The notes under the pieces are model-generated. The model was not told the origin of the DNA. It saw nothing but the letters and a program-made list of their open reading frames with translations, and did no database searches. DNA of 64,000 nucleotides from Diaphorobacter caeni (GTDB lineage: Bacteria; Pseudomonadota; Gammaproteobacteria; Burkholderiales; Burkholderiaceae_C): assembly GCF_015354245.1 (NCBI RefSeq), contig NZ_JADKYZ010000003.1, positions 618,043 to 682,042 of the forward strand. Reading direction: 5' to 3'. The position numbers were made by a program, and so were the translations under genes. Below, piece by piece: positions 58,245 to 64,000 of this stretch. Each line of letters opens with the position of its first letter. Within the stretch, counting starts at the first letter, position 1.

Positions 58245-59336
58245 CTACAGACCCAAGAAATTGCCCGATGGGAACATTCCGCCGGCGTTTCCTGAACGAC
58301 CTTCGGTCGAGTCTTCACTGCGGGTGTGCAACGGCTCTCTGCTGGTGTCGACCATCAACCTAAGACCATCGCTTGGAGCGCTGACGTTGCCCGCCCTGTC
58401 CCTCAGCGTGACCGTGATTTCGTGCGCGCCCTGATTCAAGCCCTTCGCTGGAACAAAGCTCCAACCACCGTCCGAGCCTACCGTGGCAGTGCCGATCAGC
58501 ACACCCTTATCACGGATCGACACCTTCTCGCCGAACTCGCCCACTCCTGACAAAACAGGATGACCCGTCGTCAGCGTCACATCTTCGACACCCGGACCTG
58601 CAACGACCTTGCCATCGTCATATGCGCTGGGCATGTCGGGCGTGGCGGGTGGCGTCGTATCGACAAGAACAAGGTATTCATCCGTAGGCGGACTCACCTG
58701 CCCGGCACCGTCGGTGGCCGTCGCCGCAAGCCTGTGCTCGCCGTCACCCAAAGCTTTCGTGACGATGACCCAATCGCCGCTCACGTCGACCTCCGCGCTG
58801 CCGACCAGAACATCGCCGTCCCACACCTGGACGAGAGTTCCGGGCCCAGCTGTGCCTTCCAATGTCGGTTTGGTATCGTCCGTCGGGTAGCCCTTCTGGA
58901 TGTTTCCAGTGATCGTCCCGGCGTCGTCATAAACGCCGGTGATGACGGGAACCGCAGGAGCCGGACCATCAAGGTCGAACGACAGTGCATCGGTCTGTTC
59001 GCCCACATGGCCTGTCGCGTCGATGGGTTCCGCCTGAAACCTGTGGGGACCCGAAGCCAGCGGCAGCCTGGGCTCGAAGCTCCATGTTCCATCCGCGTGA
59101 ACCACCGCATTGCCGATGACCTTGCCGTAGTCGTAAATTTGAACCAGCAGTGCGTTGCTCGGATCAGCCTTGCCGCTGAAGATCGGCTTGCCATCAGCGC
59201 TCCAACCGCCCGGCCTGACATTGAGCTGCACAACGGACACATCCCCCAGGCTCACATTGGTGCCGATTCCATACTTGGCGACGGCGGATTGTTTGCCAAC
59301 AACAGAAACATCCCCCTTTTGCACTGATCCTGTCAT
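58245..59336 (-). CDS. Ig-like repeat protein (probable surface/secreted)
   Basis: 363 residues from the ATG at 59336 (MTGSVQKGDVSVVGKQSA), with a good gggag ribosome site; the frame is open to 59528 (MNRIDF start at 59507 possible). Three consecutive bacterial Ig-like repeats of about 95 residues, each with VQ(I/V)...G..(I/V)G.A.V...G.W and ending in a D..G.V(S) pattern: about 40-145, 146-245, 246-345. No signal peptide is seen at the N-terminus, so export would be by another route, or the N-terminus is truncated. The tail GGMFPSGNFLGL is short. Adhesin-like role is inference. Confidence 0.75.
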   Translation of the reverse strand: MTGSVQKGDVSVVGKQSAVAKYGIGTNVSLGDVSVVQLNVRPGGWSADGKPIFSGKADPSNALLVQIYDYGKVIGNAVVHADGTWSFEPRLPLASGPHRFQAEPIDATGHVGEQTDALSFDLDGPAPAVPVITGVYDDAGTITGNIQKGYPTDDTKPTLEGTAGPGTLVQVWDGDVLVGSAEVDVSGDWVIVTKALGDGEHRLAATATDGAGQVSPPTDEYLVLVDTTPPATPDMPSAYDDGKVVAGPGVEDVTLTTGHPVLSGVGEFGEKVSIRDKGVLIGTATVGSDGGWSFVPAKGLNQGAHEITVTLRDRAGNVSAPSDGLRLMVDTSREPLHTRSEDSTEGRSGNAGGMFPSGNFLGL

Positions 59337-59649
59337 TTTTTCTCCCGTCATATCCAGATATCTCTCTCGCTTGATCGCCAAGTTATTTCCATTGGGACCA
59401 TCGCAACAAGTCAAATCCGAAAACCAATTTCCGCCCCTCAAGCCAACCGCATTTGAAATCAAATACCCCTCAACCGGCTCGCCTCCAAAAAAATCAATGC
59501 GGTTCATTTGACAAAAATAAAAATACATCGAAACAACGCGTAAAACACAACGTGAAATTATTCTTCAAATGTCAAAAAATCATTCACGACAAACACGTGC
59601 AATACATTAATAATTCGATTATTCAGAGATTCAAAAAATCAAAGCAGCC
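59337..59649. other. AT-rich region upstream of the Ig-like gene
   Basis: About 310 bases; the part after 59510 is markedly AT-rich (for example acattaataattcg), unlike the rest of the window. Probably promoter DNA of the Ig-like gene or imported sequence. The 64-codon extension of the Ig-like frame lies in its first half. Confidence 0.4.
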
Positions 59650-59904
59650 TCAAACTTGAAGCACGACACCTAGTCTCAAGCGTTTAATCAGACTAGAGCG
59701 TGTTATGAACTCACATTCGTCCCGAGCCAAGGCAGAGCGTTGGCCAACATAAGCAGAACAAAAAACCAGAAAGTGCAAAACAGCGAGCACTTGCGGCGGC
59801 CGTTCATAATCCCGACTCAAGCGTTGAAAGCGAGCCAGCTGATCTTGCACCCGTAGTCCCGAGCACAGCGTAGCCGCTACGTGTCGCATCCCGAATGATT
59901 GCAT
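59650..59904 (-). pseudogene. IS5-family transposase remnant
   Basis: The minus-strand frame contains LARFQRLSRDYERPPQVLAV followed by LHFLVFCSAYV, which matches the C-terminal end of IS5-type transposases (RF.RL..DYER.P...A.LH). The rest of the transposase is absent and both sides are unrelated, so this is a broken fragment. It borders the imported-looking cluster to the right. Confidence 0.6.
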
Positions 59905-59988
59905 AGATAAAAATCGCTATCCTCTGTTCATTGCTCGAGAGGTACTGCGCGAGCTTGTACAGTCACTGTGGTCAACCGGGAGCCCGTG

Positions 59989-60282
59989 ATGCAAATGGCG
60001 CTACACAAGAACGCAAGTACCACGTCAGCGGTACGCGCGCAGATCGCCGCCAGCAATGAATCAGCTCGCATACTGGCAGCCCGTCATGGCATCACCGAGC
60101 AGACCGTCTACTAGTGGAAGAAGCGCGAGACCGTGCAAGACCGCTCCCACACGGTGCATCGCCTGCAAACGCAACTCACCTCTGCCCAGAAAGTCGTGGG
60201 GGTACACATTCGCCGGGCTCTGCTGTTGCCCTCAGACGACTTGCCACGAAGCAATGGTTTCAATCAGCCAGTGTTTGACTGA
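59989..60282 (+). pseudogene. IS481-family transposase N-terminal remnant
   Basis: From the ATG at 59989 the frame reads MQMALHKNASTTSAVRAQIA, then SARILAARHGITEQTVY, a TAG stop (60112-60114) and WKKRETVQDRSHTVHRLQTQ, typical for the start of IS481 transposases. The premature stop and the loss of everything after about codon 85 mark it as dead. Its end overlaps the end of the aminotransferase gene, so the insertion or a deletion reaches to that stop codon. Confidence 0.75.
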
Positions 60283-61477
60283 ACCGCTGAATGGCTTCGC
60301 ACGCTTGCCGCAGTGATGCATCGTCGAGCGCGTAGGCGATGCGGATGTACTGTCCCAACCCAAAGGCGCTGCCATGCACCGTAGCCACGCCCGCCTCGTC
60401 AAGCAGCGCGTTCACCACGTCCTCGTCGCTGCTTAGCTTCGTGCCTGTTTGGGTGGTTTTGCCCAGCAGCGCTTTGCACGAGGCAAAGGCGTAGAACGCC
60501 CCTTGCGGCACTTCGCAGTGCAGACCTGGTGCTTGGTTCAGCAACTCGACCACCATGTCGCGCCGTTTCTGGAACACCGCACGCGAGCTGGCAATGAAGT
60601 CTTGCGGGCCGGTCAGCGCAGCCAATGCAGCGTGCTGCGAGATCGTGCAGGCGCCCGAGGTCTGCTGACCCTGCAGCTTCTCCATGGCCTCGATCAGCCA
60701 GCCTGGCCCAGTGCCGAAGCCGATGCGCCAGCCGGTCATGGCGTAGGCCTTGGAGACGCCGTTCATCGTCAACACGCGCTCACGCAGACGCGGCTCGACT
60801 TGGGCGATAGTGCAGAACGCGATGCCATCGAAGATCAGGTGCTCGTAGATGTCGTCGGACAGCACCAGCACCTGCGGGTGCGCCAGCAGCACCTGGGCCA
60901 GAGCCTGCAGTTCGGCACGGCTGTAGACCGCGCCGGTCGGGTTGGAGGGTGAATTCAGAATTAGCCAGCGCGTGCGTTCGGTGATCGCACCCTCCAGCGC
61001 CTGCGGCGTCAGCTTGAAGCCGCTCTCGGCACTGCAAGGCACGATGACGGATTGAGCTCCGCACAGCTGCGCAATCTCGGGGTAGCTCACCCAGTACGGC
61101 GCCGGTATGACCACCTCGTCGCCCTCGTTGAGCGTCGCGGCCAGCGCGTTGAAGATCACCTGCTTGCCGCCGCTGCACACCAAGGTGTCCTGCCAGAGCA
61201 CGTCTAGACCGTTCTCGCGCTGGAACTTGGCAGCGATCGCTTCGCGCAGCGGGCGCAAGCCGGCGACCTGGGTGTAGCGGGTGTGGCCCGCGCGGATGGC
61301 GACGATGCCCGCCTCGCACACATGGGCGGGTGTGTCGAAGTCCGGTTCACCTGCGCTCAACGAGATCACCTTGGCGCCGGCCGCACGGCGAGCCGCCACG
61401 CGGTCCATCACTTTGTAAGTGGCCGAAGGCTTTGCCTCGGCGAGGAAGCGGTTCAAACCAAAGGCTGATGCGGTCAT
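60260..61477 (-). CDS. class I/II PLP-dependent aminotransferase (aspartate-type)
   Basis: 405 residues from the ATG at 61477 (MTASAFGLNRFLAEAKPSAT), which overlaps the upstream stop (ATGA). Features: SLSAGEPDFDTPAHV, NSPSNPTGAVYS, SDDIYEHLIFDG, and the PLP lysine in NGVSKAYAMTGWRIGF. Arg of RIAYALDD binds the substrate carboxylate. Probably transaminates a keto or amino acid linked to the RraA-like aldolases of the same operon. Its 3' end runs into an IS481 remnant. Confidence 0.92.
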   Translation of the reverse strand: MTASAFGLNRFLAEAKPSATYKVMDRVAARRAAGAKVISLSAGEPDFDTPAHVCEAGIVAIRAGHTRYTQVAGLRPLREAIAAKFQRENGLDVLWQDTLVCSGGKQVIFNALAATLNEGDEVVIPAPYWVSYPEIAQLCGAQSVIVPCSAESGFKLTPQALEGAITERTRWLILNSPSNPTGAVYSRAELQALAQVLLAHPQVLVLSDDIYEHLIFDGIAFCTIAQVEPRLRERVLTMNGVSKAYAMTGWRIGFGTGPGWLIEAMEKLQGQQTSGACTISQHAALAALTGPQDFIASSRAVFQKRRDMVVELLNQAPGLHCEVPQGAFYAFASCKALLGKTTQTGTKLSSDEDVVNALLDEAGVATVHGSAFGLGQYIRIAYALDDASLRQACEAIQRFSQTLAD

Positions 61478-62106
61478 CAGGCTTGCCTCCAACTCGCGAG
61501 GTTCATCAGCTGCAGCGTGGACTTACCTTGCGTCAGCGCTTCCATCATCTTGGCTTCCTTGTCGGCGCGTATCTGGCCTTGGGCCAAAGTGTGCTCGACA
61601 TGAGCCACAGGAATCACTAGTACGCCGTCGTCGTCGGCCACCACAAGGTCACCCATTGCCACTGGCGTGCCGGTGAAGCTGATGGGCTGCCCCACCGACG
61701 GCGCGCTGGCCTTGATCGTGCCGCGCATCGAGATGCCACGAGAGAACACCGCAAAGCGCCGCGCGGTCAGCGCAGCGATGTCGCGCACGCCGCCGTCAAT
61801 GACGAGTCCCGCGATGCCCGCCGCCTCGGCCGCGACCGTGAGCACCTCGCCCCAGTAACCCGCGACGAAGCCGCCCGTGGAGATGATGAGGATGCTGCCC
61901 CGCGGCGCCTTTTCCATGGCGATGTGGATGGCCAGGTTGTCGCCCGGCGAGCATTCGAGCGGATAGGCGGGACCGGCCACAGAGGCACCAGCCCACACGG
62001 GGCGGATGGCGACGTCAGCGGCGCTGGTGGTCAAGCCGGAGGCCTCGAACAGGGTGGAGGTACCTAGCTTGCGGGCCTGGGCGAGTTGTTCTGTGCTGTA
62101 GGTCAT
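61477..62106 (-). CDS. RraA-like / 4-hydroxy-4-methyl-2-oxoglutarate aldolase-family protein
   Basis: 209 residues from the ATG at 62106 (MTYSTEQLAQARKLGTSTLF), with gggag 7 bases before it. RraA fold: GSILIISTGGFVAGYWGEVL, then GLVIDGGVRDIAAL with the Arg-Asp pair used by HMG aldolases to bind pyruvate and metal, and VVADDDGVLVIP. Likely cleaves or decarboxylates a hydroxy-oxo-acid to pyruvate. Second RraA-like gene of the operon. Confidence 0.85.
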   Translation of the reverse strand: MTYSTEQLAQARKLGTSTLFEASGLTTSAADVAIRPVWAGASVAGPAYPLECSPGDNLAIHIAMEKAPRGSILIISTGGFVAGYWGEVLTVAAEAAGIAGLVIDGGVRDIAALTARRFAVFSRGISMRGTIKASAPSVGQPISFTGTPVAMGDLVVADDDGVLVIPVAHVEHTLAQGQIRADKEAKMMEALTQGKSTLQLMNLASWRQA

Positions 62107-62123
62107 GGTGTTCGCTCCCGGGG

Positions 62124-62786
62124 TCACTCTTTGCTCTGGAGCTTGTGGTAGCCCAGCGCGGTGCGCGCTTCGCCCAAGGTCTTGCCCTGGCTGATCTGCT
62201 CGCGGATGCGCGATTCGACTTCCTCGATCCTGCGGGCCTTCTCGGCCACCTCGCGGGCCCGGCCGCGCGGCACGATGACCACGCCGTTGGCGTCGGCCAC
62301 CACGATGTCGCGGGAAGCCACGCGCACGGTGCCGATGGCGACAGTGGTGTTCACCGACTCAACCTGCACGCGGTCCTTGCCGGTGCGCATGAAGCGGCCG
62401 GCACTGAACATCGGGTAACCGTCCCCCAGCGCCTTGCCCACGTCGCGGCACACGCCGTCGATCACCGTGGCGGCGATGCCGCGCAGGCCGGCGTACTGGG
62501 TCATGATGTCGCCCCACACGGTGCAGTCGGTGCGGCCGTCGTTGTCGATCACCACCACGTCGCCGGGGGCCACGTCATCAATAAAGTCGCCCACCGTGCC
62601 GGGCGGGTTGCTGGCCGGCACGTACTTGACGGTGAAGGCCGGTCCGACCACGGCCTTGCTGTAGTCAGCCAGCGGCATGATGCCGAGCACCTGGCCGTGT
62701 AGGCCCAGCTTGTCCATCGCGTCGGATACGCCCGGCGTGTCAAGCCCTTCAAAAAGGGTGACCAGTTCCTTGTCTTCTGCACTCAT
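62124..62786 (-). CDS. RraA-like / HMG-aldolase-family protein, second paralogue
   Basis: 220 residues. DVVVIDNDGRTDCTVWGDIM, ATVIDGVCRDVGKAL and VVADANGVVIVPRGRA place it in the same family as the gene downstream; the R-D pair is in CRDVG. Ends in a helical tail (VESRIREQISQGKTLGEAR). Two different paralogues side by side suggest a two-subunit enzyme or two successive substrates. Confidence 0.87.
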   Translation of the reverse strand: MSAEDKELVTLFEGLDTPGVSDAMDKLGLHGQVLGIMPLADYSKAVVGPAFTVKYVPASNPPGTVGDFIDDVAPGDVVVIDNDGRTDCTVWGDIMTQYAGLRGIAATVIDGVCRDVGKALGDGYPMFSAGRFMRTGKDRVQVESVNTTVAIGTVRVASRDIVVADANGVVIVPRGRAREVAEKARRIEEVESRIREQISQGKTLGEARTALGYHKLQSKE

Positions 62787-62834
62787 GTGATAACTCCTGG
62801 ATCAATGTATGGTTGGGTTCGGGGAACACTCGCG

Positions 62835-63809
62835 TCAGTCCACCTTGGCCCCCGTCTCTTTGACGAGCGATTCCCAAAGCGGGCCTTCCTTTTTCACGAA
62901 TCGCTGGTACTGGGGTGCGTCATAGCCGACGTTTTGCGAGTCCAGCTTGGCCAGCGCTTCGGCCACGTCAGGCGTCTTGAGGGTTTCCCGGATGCTGACG
63001 TTGAGACGGTTCACCAGGTCGGCAGGCGTTCCCTTGGGCACGAACACGCCGTACCAGTTGGTCACCACGAAGTTGGAGTAACCCAGCTCTTTCATCGTGG
63101 GCACACCGGGCAGCGCGTTGGAACGCTTATCGCCCGTGGTGGTCAACGCGCGCACCTTGTCGCCCGCCAGGTGCGGGACGATGGAACTGGTGCTTTCAAA
63201 GGCAAAGGCCACGTGGCCCGCTAACACGTCTTGGATGGCTGGGCCCGAACCGCGATACGGTATGTGGGTGAGTTCCAGCTTGCTGTCCAGCTTCAGCTGC
63301 TCGCCTAGCAGGTGGTGCGGCGTGCCGCTGCCCGGAGATGCAAAGGACTTGCCAGGACTAGCGCGCAGGTAGTCGATGAACTGCTTTACGTCCTTGGCTG
63401 GAAGTTGCGCATTGACGTACAACACCATGGGTACGGTCGCTGCTTCGGCTACCGGCACCAGTGCTTCCATGGGATCGCGCTGCAACTTGTACAGATTGCG
63501 GCTGATGACCACGTTGGTGCTGTTGCCTAGTAGCCAGGTGCAACCGTCGCCGTTGGAAGTGGCGACCGCAGCGGTGCCGATATTGCCAGCGGCGCCGGAC
63601 TTGTTCTCCACCACGATAGTGGTAGCAAGCCGCTGTGTCAGACCCGGAACCATCAACCGCGCCAGCATGTCGCTGGAGCCGCCAGGGGGATATGGCACGA
63701 CGAACTTGACAACCTTGCAAGGGAAGGCGGGCGAGGCTTGTGCTAAAGCTGCGCCATTGGCGGCAATAGCCAGAAATGCGCAGCCAAGTAAGCGCTGTTT
63801 TAAGCTCAT
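62835..63809 (-). CDS. Bug/TctC-family binding protein
   Basis: 324 residues. Signal peptide (MSLKQRLLGCAFLAIAANGA), cleaved near ALAQA. FPCKVVKFVVPYPPGGSSDML, TTIVVENKSGAAGNIGTAAV, THIPYRGSGPAIQDVLAGHV. Binds a carboxylate in the periplasm; no TctAB genes here. First gene of the operon with two RraA-like aldolases and the aminotransferase, so the ligand is probably a hydroxylated or branched dicarboxylate that ends in pyruvate. Confidence 0.92.
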   Translation of the reverse strand: MSLKQRLLGCAFLAIAANGAALAQASPAFPCKVVKFVVPYPPGGSSDMLARLMVPGLTQRLATTIVVENKSGAAGNIGTAAVATSNGDGCTWLLGNSTNVVISRNLYKLQRDPMEALVPVAEAATVPMVLYVNAQLPAKDVKQFIDYLRASPGKSFASPGSGTPHHLLGEQLKLDSKLELTHIPYRGSGPAIQDVLAGHVAFAFESTSSIVPHLAGDKVRALTTTGDKRSNALPGVPTMKELGYSNFVVTNWYGVFVPKGTPADLVNRLNVSIRETLKTPDVAEALAKLDSQNVGYDAPQYQRFVKKEGPLWESLVKETGAKVD

Positions 63810-63882
63810 TCTTTATCTCCTGGAAATTGAATGGACCAACCTCGCACTACGAGTGAGGGAGGCCGCCTTGCACTTAGAGCGG

Positions 63883-64000
63883 CTAACACAACCGATCAAC
63901 AAACCTCGCGCAGATAATCGCTGCAGCTAGTTTCAGTAGCGCTTCATGAGTCTGAAGGCGTCGCTCGAACCGGATGCGCAGCTTGCCAAAGCCTGCAAAC
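63883..64000 (-). mobile_element. IS5-family transposase, C-terminal end (cut by the window edge)
   Basis: Reading the minus strand from the window end gives FAGFGKLRIRFERRL, then LLKLAAAIICARFVDRLC and a stop at 63883-63885. This is the usual C-terminus of IS5-type transposases (GFGKLR.RFER...LL.LA). No start is visible because the gene extends past the window. Whether the full gene is intact cannot be told. Confidence 0.75.

Overview
The window looks like a high-GC betaproteobacterial chromosome, most likely Comamonadaceae (Comamonas/Delftia/Acidovorax type). Reasons: two Bug/TctC-type solute-binding proteins, an aerobic aromatic and fatty-acid catabolic gene set, a C-terminally extended IF-1, large GC-rich intergenic inverted repeats, and the gene style overall. 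This is inferred from gene content; no rRNA gene is present to confirm it.

Layout. 1-2190: end of an EmrA-type membrane fusion protein plus an EmrB-type MFS exporter. 2439-5114: hmgA-fahA, the last steps of tyrosine/homogentisate breakdown. 5134-9123: TPR protein, MocR-type regulator, small unknown protein, a ~480-bp imperfect inverted repeat, DMT exporter. 9483-12916: ferric-iron ABC transporter with a Fur-box-like site upstream. 13204-18087: acyl-CoA dehydrogenase, LysR regulator divergent from a Bug protein and an alpha/beta hydrolase. 18362-21701: thiolase and FadB-like multifunctional protein.

22134-34834 is the accessory region. It begins as the early region of a Mu-like transposable element: repressor, Ner-like protein, DDE transposase A, ATPase B, a stand-alone paralogue of the transposase DNA-binding region, a GemA-like protein and two Mor-family regulators. 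No capsid or tail genes follow. In their place is a DNA methyltransferase, transcribed divergently from a tight three-gene operon: an SMC/Rad50-like ATPase with two CFVC motifs, a small middle protein, and a PD-(D/E)XK nuclease-like protein. This resembles a restriction/anti-phage module of the ABC-three-component type carried by a Mu-like element, and is the most interesting part of the window. The ends of the element could not be fixed.

35750-45438: Crp/Fnr regulator, membrane protein, pirin, peroxiredoxin, a branched-chain-amino-acid-type ABC operon (livHMGF order, no binding protein) and a fatty-acyl-CoA ligase. 45617-49219: selO-msrB, yciB, bolA and a parvulin isomerase, all co-directional. 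49335-53673: DUF1624-type membrane protein, amidohydrolase lipoprotein, three tRNA genes (Pro-fMet-Pro) and infA. 53974-58196: HPP/CBS membrane protein, psd, a small secreted protein, a cysteine-free Rrf2 regulator and a small unknown protein. 58245-64000: Ig-like repeat protein, then a catabolic cluster (aminotransferase, two RraA-like aldolases, Bug protein) bracketed by IS5-like and IS481-like transposase remnants.
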